DNA of 6,173 nucleotides, taken from assembly GCA_023399675.1 (NCBI GenBank), contig JAEWOM010000304.1:1-6173 (forward strand), read 5' to 3'. Below the pieces are notes generated by a model, which made no database searches, was not told the origin of the DNA, and worked only from the letters and a program-made list of their open reading frames with translations. The position numbers and the translations under genes were made by a program. Positions 1 to 5,946 of the stretch are shown in pieces. The stretch comes from Bacteroidota bacterium (lineage in GTDB: Bacteria > Bacteroidota > Bacteroidia > Flavobacteriales > Weeksellaceae). Every line of letters begins with the position of its first letter. Position 1 is the stretch's first letter.

Positions 1-225
1 GGTATGCCATACATCCGCGTTTCGCCGGATCATGGTACCGCTTATGATATTGCCGGAAAAAATCTCGCTGATGAACAGAGCTTTACTGAAGCAATTTTTG
101 CAGGAATCAGCATTTTCAAAAACAGAACGGAGTATAATGATCTGATGCAAAACCGCCTTCGCCCTAAAAAATCGCGGAGGGATAACGGCGTGGATGAAGA
201 TCTTCCGTCAGATGCAGATTCATAA
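1..225 (+). CDS. pdxA: 4-hydroxythreonine-4-phosphate dehydrogenase, C-terminal end (partial)
   Basis: Only the last 74 codons are present; the gene begins before the window and reads in frame from base 1. The segment contains the family's C-terminal signature [13 protein letters not shown] followed by AD..SF.EAI. In PdxA the histidine of DHG (codon at 31-33 here) is one of the metal ligands of the active site. The enzyme is cytoplasmic and NAD-dependent. It oxidises 4-phosphohydroxy-L-threonine on the DXP-dependent route to pyridoxal 5'-phosphate. After the conserved core comes a tail of about 20 residues that is first basic (RPKKSRR) and then acidic ([10 protein letters not shown]). It looks like a disordered, lineage-specific extension. 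The stop is TAA at 223-225. The 114-base gap to the next gene carries no convincing terminator, so some read-through into the DUF177 gene is possible. The identity rests on the signature alone, but that signature is distinctive. Confidence 0.9.
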   Translation, partial: GMPYIRVSPDHGTAYDIAGKNLADEQSFTEAIFAGISIFKNRTEYNDLMQNRLRPKKSRRDNGVDEDLPSDADS

Positions 226-297
226 ATTGCCGATAAAGCACTAAACGAAAAGCGGGAACGTGCACTGCCAAGTGGTTTGCATTTAGGCAGAAAAACA

Positions 298-328
298 TTT
301 GCAGAATCAAAAAAAATACCTATTTTTG
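298..328 (+). promoter_or_regulatory. Bacteroidetes-type promoter for the DUF177-rpmF unit
   Basis: TTTG at 298-301 and TATTTTTG at 321-328 are separated by 19 bases. This matches the known Bacteroidetes primary sigma consensus of TTTG/TTG, 17-23 bases, then TAnnTTTG, with a perfect -7 box. Only 11 bases lie between the -7 box and the ATG at 340, so the transcript should begin around 332-335 and have a leader of only about 5-8 nt. The rest of the 226-297 gap shows nothing I can name. Confidence 0.7.
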
Positions 329-339
329 CACACTCAATT

Positions 340-864
340 ATGGACAGGTTTAAAGATTACGATGTAATATTTTCCGGCCTGAAGGAAGGAAAGCACAGGT
401 TCACATTTGATATAGACCAAAAGTTCTTTAATCTTTTTGAAACCGAGCAGGAGTTTTCCAATCCCCGGATTACCGCGGATGTACTGATGGACAAGCATTC
501 CACTTTTATGGAATTCTGGATCAGAACGAACGGAACAGTTGAACTGATATGTGATATCAGCAACGAGCCTTTCGATCAGGAAATAGAAAACGAGATTAAT
601 GTTTTGGTGAAATTTGGGGAAGAGTATGATGACAGTGATATTGAAGTGATTACGATTCCGCAAAGCAGCCATGCATTTAATGTTGCACAGCTGGTTTATG
701 AAGATGTGATGCTGAGCATCCCGATGAAAAAAATATCGCCGAACCTGAGCGAGGAAGATATGAAGATGCTGGAACAATACAGCGGGGATGAAGATTCGGA
801 CGAAGAACAAAATGAAGATCCGCGCTGGGACGCCCTGCGTAATCTGAAGAATAAAGATAACTAA
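340..864 (+). CDS. DUF177/YceD-family protein
   Basis: This is a 174-residue acidic protein. It shows the DUF177 layout: an N-terminal FSGLKEGKHRF segment (residues 11-21), a central GTVELICDISNEPFDQEI segment (about 65-82) where the family's cysteine region lies, and the C-terminal DPRWDAL box (160-166) before NLKNK. Only one cysteine remains in the central segment, where many homologues have a C-x-x-C-like pair, so metal binding there is doubtful. Residues 150-160 are almost all acidic or amide. In E. coli and maize, family members are required for normal 23S rRNA accumulation, and the gene typically sits directly before rpmF, as it does here with a 25-base gap. I placed the start at ATG 340 because the promoter at 298-328 lies inside the longer frame from TTG 277, and the 21 extra residues do not look conserved. 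No Shine-Dalgarno sequence is visible. A role in large-subunit assembly is inferred from family and neighbour. Confidence 0.85.
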   Translation: MDRFKDYDVIFSGLKEGKHRFTFDIDQKFFNLFETEQEFSNPRITADVLMDKHSTFMEFWIRTNGTVELICDISNEPFDQEIENEINVLVKFGEEYDDSDIEVITIPQSSHAFNVAQLVYEDVMLSIPMKKISPNLSEEDMKMLEQYSGDEDSDEEQNEDPRWDALRNLKNKDN

Positions 865-889
865 ACACCCAGAATAAAAACATACAGAA

Positions 890-1093
890 ATGGCACATCC
901 TAAAAGAAGACAGTCATCGACCAGAAGAGATAAAAGAAGAACGCACTACAAAGCTGAAGTTCCGCAATTGGCGAAAGATGCTACTTCCGGCGAACTGCAC
1001 CTGTACCACAGAGCACACTGGCATGAAGGAAAACTGTACTACAGAGGTAAAGTAGTAATGGAAAAAGAAGTAGAAACTACAGAAGAAAACTAA
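890..1093 (+). CDS. rpmF: 50S ribosomal protein L32
   Basis: This 67-residue, basic protein starts [20 protein letters not shown], the typical bL32 N-terminus of positively charged residues that contacts 23S rRNA. It continues with [22 protein letters not shown], equivalent to the SGEKHLRHH...YYRGRK segment of E. coli L32. There is no cysteine in the protein, so it is the zinc-free (C-minus) form rather than the Cys4 zinc-finger form. The last ten or so residues ([10 protein letters not shown]) are an acidic tail. It lies 25 bases after the DUF177 stop and is probably transcribed with it. No separate promoter or Shine-Dalgarno sequence is apparent in the gap. The hairpin at 1124-1162 ends the unit. 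Confidence 0.95.
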   Translation: MAHPKRRQSSTRRDKRRTHYKAEVPQLAKDATSGELHLYHRAHWHEGKLYYRGKVVMEKEVETTEEN

Positions 1094-1099
1094 GGAGTA

Positions 1100-1150
1100 T
1101 TCTTTAATTTCTCAATTTCATACAAAAACCACCCGATTTTCTTTAATTTC
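1100..1150. repeat. Two copies of a 12-base direct repeat around the rpmF terminator
   Basis: TTCTTTAATTTC occurs at 1100-1111 and again at 1139-1150, a 39-base offset. The second copy forms most of the terminator loop and the first two bases of its right arm. The first copy cannot pair with the left arm beyond a couple of bases, so it is not an obvious antiterminator. In A+T-rich spacer DNA this may be coincidence or a small duplication. Confidence 0.5.
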
Positions 1151-1162
1151 GGGTGGTTTTTT
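1124..1162 (+). terminator. Intrinsic terminator after rpmF
   Basis: A perfect 13-bp inverted repeat is formed by AAAAACCACCCGA at 1124-1136 and TCGGGTGGTTTTT at 1149-1161, with a 12-base loop. The GC-rich core CCACCCGA/TCGGGTGG is followed by a run of six T (1157-1162). An A-run on the other side could let it act in both directions, but no minus-strand gene approaches from the right. It separates the ribosomal genes from accB. Confidence 0.9.
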
Positions 1163-1163
1163 A

Positions 1164-1191
1164 TTGCTTTTAGCGTTTTTTTGTATCTTTG
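1164..1191 (+). promoter_or_regulatory. Bacteroidetes-type promoter for accBC
   Basis: TTG at 1164-1166 and a perfect -7 box TATCTTTG at 1184-1191 are separated by 17 bases. This is within the 17-23 base range known for the Bacteroidetes primary sigma factor. The upstream element begins two bases after the rpmF terminator's T-run, so the two units are packed with no slack. The expected start is near 1196-1198, giving a leader of roughly 18-20 nt before the accB ATG at 1216. Confidence 0.75.
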
Positions 1192-1215
1192 AAATCTTAA
1201 TCAAATATCAAATTT

Positions 1216-1713
1216 ATGGACATCAGAGAAATACAAAACCTCATCAAATTCGTATCTAAAGCGGAGGTATCAGAGGTGAAGTATAAGACAAAGGATTTTG
1301 AAATTACCATCAAAACTCCACTCGCTCCCAACGAAAGCGTAAGCTATATCGCTCAGCCACCGGCATATTCTGCTCCGGCTGCAGCACCAGCTGCAACTGC
1401 GACACCGGAAACTGCAGCAGCTGCGCAAAGTTCTGCAGCAGCTACTGAAACTGCATCAGCAGATGATAGCAAATATGTTACGATCAAATCTCCGATGATC
1501 GGAACTTTCTACAGAAAGCCATCTCCGGATAAAGACCCGTTCATTAATGTAGGTGATGATGTTAATGCAACAACCGTGGTTTGCGTGATAGAAGCCATGA
1601 AACTGTTCAACCAGATTGAAGCTGAAGTCAGCGGAAAAATTGTGAAAATTCTTGTTGATGACGCAACTCCTGTTGAATACGACCAGCCTTTATTCCTGGT
1701 AGATCCATCTTAA
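1216..1713 (+). CDS. accB: Biotin carboxyl carrier protein of acetyl-CoA carboxylase
   Basis: This 165-residue protein has the complete BCCP architecture. Residues 1-34 are the N-terminal helical segment (MDIREIQNLIKFV...), which in this family associates with biotin carboxylase. Residues about 47-82 form a flexible linker in which 17 of 36 residues are alanine. Residues about 86-164 are the biotinyl domain, starting with the SPMIGTFYRKPSPD motif. The 'thumb' typical of ACC carriers is present around SPDKDPF (103-109). The biotin attachment site is EAMK at 126-129, with the modified lysine at K129 (codon 1600-1602). Biotinylated AccB carries carboxyl groups from AccC to the AccA/AccD carboxyltransferase to make malonyl-CoA in the cytoplasm. 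The length is normal. The start codon follows the promoter at 1164-1191, and accC lies 86 bases downstream on the same strand. Confidence 0.97.
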   Translation: MDIREIQNLIKFVSKAEVSEVKYKTKDFEITIKTPLAPNESVSYIAQPPAYSAPAAAPAATATPETAAAAQSSAAATETASADDSKYVTIKSPMIGTFYRKPSPDKDPFINVGDDVNATTVVCVIEAMKLFNQIEAEVSGKIVKILVDDATPVEYDQPLFLVDPS

Positions 1714-1735
1714 AGATAACTAAATTGATTCGCAC

Positions 1736-1764
1736 AAATGCAAACACAGACTGATTTTGCATTT
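1736..1764. repeat. Inverted repeat in the accB-accC spacer
   Basis: AAATGCAAA at 1736-1744 and TTTGCATTT at 1756-1764 are perfect 9-base complements around an 11-base loop. The stem is A+T-rich and has no following T-run, so it is a poor terminator. It could be an mRNA hairpin that affects stability or the ratio of AccB to AccC, or a binding site. No function can be read from the sequence. Confidence 0.55.
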
Positions 1765-1791
1765 CAAATCTCAAAATTCAAAATTCAAATC
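1764..1791. repeat. Four tandem 7-base repeats just upstream of accC
   Basis: Four consecutive heptamers read TCAAATC, TCAAAAT, TCAAAAT, TCAAATC, a 28-base A+T-rich tract. It ends eight bases before the accC ATG and overlaps the last base of the preceding inverted repeat. The outer and inner units match each other in pairs. The tract occupies the ribosome-binding region of accC and leaves it unstructured and A-rich, which may favour initiation without Shine-Dalgarno pairing. It could vary in copy number by slippage. Both ideas are inference. Confidence 0.7.
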
Positions 1792-1799
1792 AATTTAAG

Positions 1800-3152
1800 A
1801 TGTTCAAAAAAATACTGATTGCCAACCGTGGCGAGATCGCGATGCGTATTTTGCGTTCTTGTAAAGAAATGGGAATCAAGACCGTAGCTGTATATTCTAC
1901 TGCAGATAAAGACAGCCTGCATGTTCGTTTTGCTGATGAAGCGGTTTGTATCGGTCCGGCGATGAGCCGCGATTCGTACCTGAATATTCCCAATATCATC
2001 GCTGCAGCCGAAATCACCAACGCAGATGCCATTCATCCTGGCTACGGCTTTCTTTCTGAAAATTCTAATTTTTCGGCTATCTGCCAGAAAAACAATATCA
2101 AATTTATCGGTGCAACGCCAGAACAAATCGACCGTATGGGCGACAAGGCGAATGCCAAGGCAACAATGCGTGAAGCCGGAGTTCCGTGTGTTCCGGGTTC
2201 TGAAGGTTTGATAGACACTTACGAAGACGCAGCAAAAACTGCCGCAGAAATTGGTTATCCTGTGATGATCAAGGCTACTGCCGGAGGTGGTGGCAAAGGG
2301 ATGCGTCGCGTTTGGAATGAAGAAGAGCTGAAAGAACACTGGGAATCTGCCATTCAGGAAGCGGTTGCCGCATTCGGTAACGGCGGAATGTATATGGAAA
2401 AACTCATTGAAGAGCCGCGCCATATTGAGATTCAGATTGCGGGAGACCAATACGGGAAAGCCTGCCACCTCTCAGAAAGAGACTGCTCCGTTCAAAGAAG
2501 AAACCAGAAACTCACCGAGGAAACTCCGTCACCGTTTATGACCGATGAACTTCGTGAAAAAATGGGTGAAGCAGCAGTAAAAGCCGCTGAATATATTGGT
2601 TATGAAGGTGTTGGAACCATTGAATTCCTGGTTGACAAGCACAGAAATTTCTATTTCATGGAGATGAATACCCGAATTCAGGTTGAACATCCGATTACGG
2701 AACAGGTGATTGATTATGACCTCATCCGTGAACAGATTATGCTTGCTGCCGGAACGCCAATCCAGGGTGTGAATCATTTTCCTAAACTGCACTCCATTGA
2801 ATGCCGTATCAATGCGGAAGATCCGTTTAACGACTTCAGACCAAGTCCCGGAGTGATTAAAAGCCTGAATATTCCCGGTGGTCACGGAATCCGCGTGGAC
2901 ACGCACGTGTACTCAGGATATGCTATTCCGCCAAATTACGACTCTATGATTGCCAAGCTGATCACCACGGCACAAACCCGTGAAGAAGCGATTGCAAAAA
3001 TGAAGCGTGCGCTTGAAGAATTCTATATTGAAGGGGTAAAAACTACGATTCCTTTCCACAGACAACTGATGGAAAACGAGGACTACCTTGCAGGAAATTA
3101 TACGACAGCCTTTATGGATGATTTCGTCATGGACAGCAAATACGGAGAGTAA
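1800..3152 (+). CDS. accC: Acetyl-CoA carboxylase, biotin carboxylase subunit
   Basis: This 450-residue protein is full length for bacterial AccC. The N-terminal domain has [14 protein letters not shown] (4-17) and [10 protein letters not shown] (79-88). The ATP-grasp region has K116 and K158, the glycine-rich loop GGGGKG (162-167) and H208. The catalytic core has [15 protein letters not shown] (223-237), E275 and [12 protein letters not shown] (287-298), which includes E288, N290, R292 and E296. The RINAEDP motif (336-342) supplies the conserved arginine R336. All residues I can match to E. coli catalytic and ATP-binding positions are intact. The enzyme uses ATP and bicarbonate to carboxylate the biotin on AccB. 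It lies 86 bases after accB and probably shares its promoter, since no TAnnTTTG box is visible in the gap. The ATG at 1800 gives the standard N-terminus. The hairpin at 3180-3209 ends the unit. Related carboxylases of other acyl-CoAs share this fold, but adjacency to accB favours ACC. Confidence 0.97.
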   Translation: MFKKILIANRGEIAMRILRSCKEMGIKTVAVYSTADKDSLHVRFADEAVCIGPAMSRDSYLNIPNIIAAAEITNADAIHPGYGFLSENSNFSAICQKNNIKFIGATPEQIDRMGDKANAKATMREAGVPCVPGSEGLIDTYEDAAKTAAEIGYPVMIKATAGGGGKGMRRVWNEEELKEHWESAIQEAVAAFGNGGMYMEKLIEEPRHIEIQIAGDQYGKACHLSERDCSVQRRNQKLTEETPSPFMTDELREKMGEAAVKAAEYIGYEGVGTIEFLVDKHRNFYFMEMNTRIQVEHPITEQVIDYDLIREQIMLAAGTPIQGVNHFPKLHSIECRINAEDPFNDFRPSPGVIKSLNIPGGHGIRVDTHVYSGYAIPPNYDSMIAKLITTAQTREEAIAKMKRALEEFYIEGVKTTIPFHRQLMENEDYLAGNYTTAFMDDFVMDSKYGE

Positions 3153-3179
3153 ATTTCCGTAGATAAAAATCTATAACTT

Positions 3180-3209
3180 AACTGCCTTGGTTTTGGGCAG
3201 TTTTTTTTT
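3180..3209 (+). terminator. Intrinsic terminator after accC
   Basis: AACTGCC at 3180-3186 pairs with GGCAGTT at 3196-3202 around a 9-base loop. It is followed by an unbroken run of nine T (3201-3209). It lies 27 bases after the accC stop and fits a standard Rho-independent terminator for the accBC unit. Confidence 0.88.
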
Positions 3210-3224
3210 AAATGAAGATATTTG
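3193..3224 (+). promoter_or_regulatory. Possible promoter of the WG-repeat gene
   Basis: TTG at 3193-3195 (within TTTTG, in the loop of the accC terminator) and GATATTTG at 3217-3224 are 21 bases apart. The -7 box differs from TAnnTTTG at its first base only. A start near 3229 would give a leader of about 60 nt to the ATG at 3290. It would also exclude the in-frame ATG at 3212, which lies upstream of the expected transcript. The one mismatch and the overlap with a terminator make this tentative. Confidence 0.4.
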
Positions 3225-3289
3225 TAGATAAAGGCATAGGAAAGTTTCATAATACAGTAACACTCAGAACTAAACAACTTACGTTTCAA

Positions 3290-5944
3290 ATGAGACAGCA
3301 ACTCACTTCTATTTTCTTATTTCTGGCCGGAATTTTAACTGCGCAAAATTCTACATTGAAGCAGAAAGTTCTGGATGCGTTCCGAAGCGGAAAATTTCAG
3401 CAGGCTGCTGAATTGGTTGATGATGCCGATCCGGATTCCATCAGATTTACAAATCTTGGGCTACTTCGAAAACACATTGACGATATACTTCAGCTCAATT
3501 ATTTTCACCAAAATACCATTAACGACACGCTGTCCATTGTTTCGTTTAACAACTATTTTTACTTAAATCAGGGACTGCTGAATACCAAAACCAAAAAATA
3601 TGAAATCCCCCCCGTATACGATAAACTGCAGTTGGTGGAGAAAAATGCAGGGATTTTCGGAGCATTTTATAACCTGAAAACCGGTCTCGTGGATGTTCAC
3701 AACCGCACCGTGATGCCATTCACTGATGATTTCAAAGATTTTTCGAAATTTTCAGGCCATATCATGAGGAAAAATACCGACGGAACATGGAATCTGGAGG
3801 ATTACTCCGGAAAGGTGAAATACAGCGGCTTTAAAAGTTATGACGTGGTTTATCCAAGATTTTTGCACATATTTTATGAGAACAAACAGAGCCTGATAGA
3901 TATGGAAACGGCTACTTCGGTAGTTGACGCCGAAATAATAGAAACCAATTTAGTAAGAAACTACAAAGAAATTGAAGAACGCCTCCTGGTAAAAGCGGTA
4001 ACCGGTAAAAAGACGAAACTGTATGATGTTTCAGAAGATCAAGTTACTTATCTGAATACTTTTGAGAAAATTCATTTCGACGAAAATTTTTACGATACGT
4101 TTATCAATTATTACGAAAACTACAAAATTCCGGACAGCACCTATAACGTAAGACGGAATTATTTTGCTTTTCAGGAAGGTGAGAAATTCGGCATTTATAA
4201 TTATGAGGACAATACCATTTATAAAAAGCCAAGCATTAGCGATTTAGATTCCTTCGGGAATGGAAAAAAAGGCAAGAGAGACGGCAATATTTTATACAAA
4301 TATCCTGTTTTCGTCGTTAATTATGGTTTTACACCAATAGCATTTCCCGGCTCCAACTTAGGACAGCTTGCGCTTCTCATCGAACAAAATGGCAAAAAAG
4401 GAATGATGAGGTACAATGGCGATGTCCTCATAGGTCCAGTTTATGATGAAGTTATCCCGTTAAAAAGCAGATTTAAATATCTTTCTATTGCGCTCATCAG
4501 GCAAAATGACAAATGGGGTTTTATTGATTTCGGTAAAAACCGAATACTGAAGCCATACTACGATTTTGTGCACAAGACCAAGCTTGATCACCGGGATGCA
4601 GAAGAATTTCAGTGGATTTTCTATAAAAATTCCCGCAGGGCAAAAATAGATGTCACCAAAACCAATCTCACCGTACCTTACCGTAAGAATGGTTACACGT
4701 TTGATCTCGAAAAAAACCCTTTTTATGAAAGAGGCACCAAAGAATATGAAGAGAGAATGGCCAAAAAAAGAGAGGAGCCTGCAGCTGCTACCAAGAAAAA
4801 TAATTATGAATCGCAATTGGGAGGAAGCAAGAAAAAAGAGGTGCTTAACGGCTTCAATTCCCGGGAAAAATATGAACTTTTTGGTAAGGTAGTTAATGAC
4901 GGTAAGAAATTCGGATTGTGGAACCAGAAACAAATGCCACTGATATTCGATGAGCTTAAGCCAACAGGAAAAGGTATCATTGCGCGCCTTGGGAACCGTT
5001 ATGGCGTGATTGACCGCTTCTACACGACCATTATTGATTTCGATTATGATGAAATAAGCCCGGTAAAAAGAGGTTACATCGTGAAAAAGAATGGGAAATA
5101 CGGCCTCATTGATAATTACTTACGGGATGCAATGCCTATAAAATATGACTCGCTCTATATTACGGACGATTTCGTAGGTTACCGCGAAAATGGTATCAAC
5201 AAACTGGCTTTAATACAGGACACGGGGTTTATTGGTTATGATCAGTACCCAGATTTCAAAATTGGGCCGGTGATAATAGCTGAAGACAATAAAGCGTTAC
5301 AGTTTTTCCGCTCGGATGCAAATACAAAAACTTTGCTGTTTTCCTTCACAGAAAATGGGAAAACGGGAATCGCCAATCATGAGGGGAAGATCATCCTGGC
5401 TCCAAAATACGATAAAATTGAATTTTTGAAAAACTACCGCGCCTCGCTCACTGAAGTTATCAGCTATTTTCTGGTAACGCAAAACGGAAAAAACACTGTG
5501 ATAGACAGCACTTCGCACACTATTTTCGAGAATGCGGGGGAAAACCGCTACCGTTTTTACACTGAACTGCCCCATTTCTTAATTCTGGAAGATTCGTCGG
5601 GAAAACAGGGCGTTTACAATCTCAAGGAGCGGAAAATTACCGTTCCGGTGCAATATCATTCTATTGACGAATTTGAGACTTCAGAACTGAAGAAAGATTA
5701 CGTGAAAACCACCATTGAAACAGAACATGTTAAGAAATACAACATCCGCAATATCCACAATGGACAAAAAATGCTGCCCAAAGATTATTATGTGCTTGTT
5801 CCCATTGAAGGTAATTACTTTTATACTGCAGATCTTGAAAAATCCGCAATCATCACATTATCTGGTAAAGAAGTTGTAATTCTGAGCAAAGATATACAGA
5901 AAAATGAGCCGGAAATTTATGACAGAATTAGAAATAATTTCTAA
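3290..5944 (+). CDS. Large secreted WG-repeat protein of unknown function
   Basis: This 884-residue protein begins with a Sec signal peptide: MRQQ, a hydrophobic stretch (about 5-17), then LTA before QNS, with likely cleavage after A18. No lipobox cysteine is present, so a soluble periplasmic or exported protein is expected. Residues about 23-46 (LKQKVLDAFRSGKFQQAAEL) resemble a TPR-like helix pair. Most of the rest consists of degenerate WG-type beta repeats, pattern NGKxGxxx...xxPxYDxI. The clearest are near 367-388, 406-427, 537-556, 568-589, 601-622, 689-710 and 771-792, with weaker ones near 118-145 and 297-316. Only one unit keeps the literal Trp-Gly (KWGFID, 408-413). A Lys/Glu-rich, probably disordered stretch (about 481-517) divides two repeat blocks. 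No catalytic motif or Por-type C-terminal sorting domain is seen. I chose ATG 3290 because it places the signal peptide at the N-terminus; ATG 3212 would add 26 residues with no signal character. The gene is separated from accC by a terminator and is convergent with the next gene. WG-repeat proteins are common in Bacteroidetes and mostly uncharacterised; a binding or scaffold role is inference. Confidence 0.85.
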   Translation: MRQQLTSIFLFLAGILTAQNSTLKQKVLDAFRSGKFQQAAELVDDADPDSIRFTNLGLLRKHIDDILQLNYFHQNTINDTLSIVSFNNYFYLNQGLLNTKTKKYEIPPVYDKLQLVEKNAGIFGAFYNLKTGLVDVHNRTVMPFTDDFKDFSKFSGHIMRKNTDGTWNLEDYSGKVKYSGFKSYDVVYPRFLHIFYENKQSLIDMETATSVVDAEIIETNLVRNYKEIEERLLVKAVTGKKTKLYDVSEDQVTYLNTFEKIHFDENFYDTFINYYENYKIPDSTYNVRRNYFAFQEGEKFGIYNYEDNTIYKKPSISDLDSFGNGKKGKRDGNILYKYPVFVVNYGFTPIAFPGSNLGQLALLIEQNGKKGMMRYNGDVLIGPVYDEVIPLKSRFKYLSIALIRQNDKWGFIDFGKNRILKPYYDFVHKTKLDHRDAEEFQWIFYKNSRRAKIDVTKTNLTVPYRKNGYTFDLEKNPFYERGTKEYEERMAKKREEPAAATKKNNYESQLGGSKKKEVLNGFNSREKYELFGKVVNDGKKFGLWNQKQMPLIFDELKPTGKGIIARLGNRYGVIDRFYTTIIDFDYDEISPVKRGYIVKKNGKYGLIDNYLRDAMPIKYDSLYITDDFVGYRENGINKLALIQDTGFIGYDQYPDFKIGPVIIAEDNKALQFFRSDANTKTLLFSFTENGKTGIANHEGKIILAPKYDKIEFLKNYRASLTEVISYFLVTQNGKNTVIDSTSHTIFENAGENRYRFYTELPHFLILEDSSGKQGVYNLKERKITVPVQYHSIDEFETSELKKDYVKTTIETEHVKKYNIRNIHNGQKMLPKDYYVLVPIEGNYFYTADLEKSAIITLSGKEVVILSKDIQKNEPEIYDRIRNNF

Positions 5945-5946
5945 TT
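5926..5946. repeat. Palindrome spanning two abutting stop codons
   Basis: AATTAGAAA at 5926-5934 and TTTCTAATT at 5938-5946 are perfect 9-base complements with a 3-base loop. The right arm contains the TAA of the WG-repeat gene (5942-5944) and two bases of the minus-strand stop (5945-5947). Being symmetrical, it would form the same hairpin in both convergent transcripts. The stem has only one G-C pair and no T-run follows, so termination strength would be low. Confidence 0.6.

Noticed and set aside
266..290. CTGCC...GGCAG inverted repeat as a pdxA terminator
   Set aside because: There are only 5 paired bases around a 15-base loop, and no T-run follows (the next bases are A-rich). The pairing is too weak to call.
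277..339. Upstream TTG start extending the DUF177 protein by 21 residues
   Set aside because: The extension contains a perfect promoter -7 box and would lie upstream of the predicted transcript start. ATG 340 gives the normal family N-terminus.
334..810. 158-codon minus-strand frame opposite the DUF177 gene
   Set aside because: The plus strand encodes a recognisable DUF177 protein with the DPRW box. The minus frame has no family features.
1354..1461. CTGCAGCA-like repeats within accB as a DNA repeat element
   Set aside because: These are alanine codons of the normal Ala/Pro/Thr linker of BCCP. The repetition reflects protein composition.
1764..1791. Heptamer tract as a CRISPR array or plasmid iteron
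   Set aside because: The units are 7 bases with no spacers, the tract is A+T-rich spacer DNA between two metabolic genes, and no cas, rep or partition gene is nearby.
1785..2468. 227-codon open frame on the minus strand within accC
   Set aside because: It lies wholly against an accC that has every catalytic motif intact. Its translation is rich in Cys, His, Phe and Arg with no domain pattern, as expected of an antisense shadow.
3212..3289. Upstream ATG start extending the WG-repeat protein by 26 residues
   Set aside because: It would bury the signal peptide behind 26 polar residues. It sits three bases after the T-run of the accC terminator, upstream of the likely promoter -7 box.
4460..4933. 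157-codon minus-strand frame within the WG-repeat gene
   Set aside because: The translation is runs of Phe/Ile/Leu complementary to the Lys/Glu-rich plus-strand codons. The plus-strand repeats explain the sequence.
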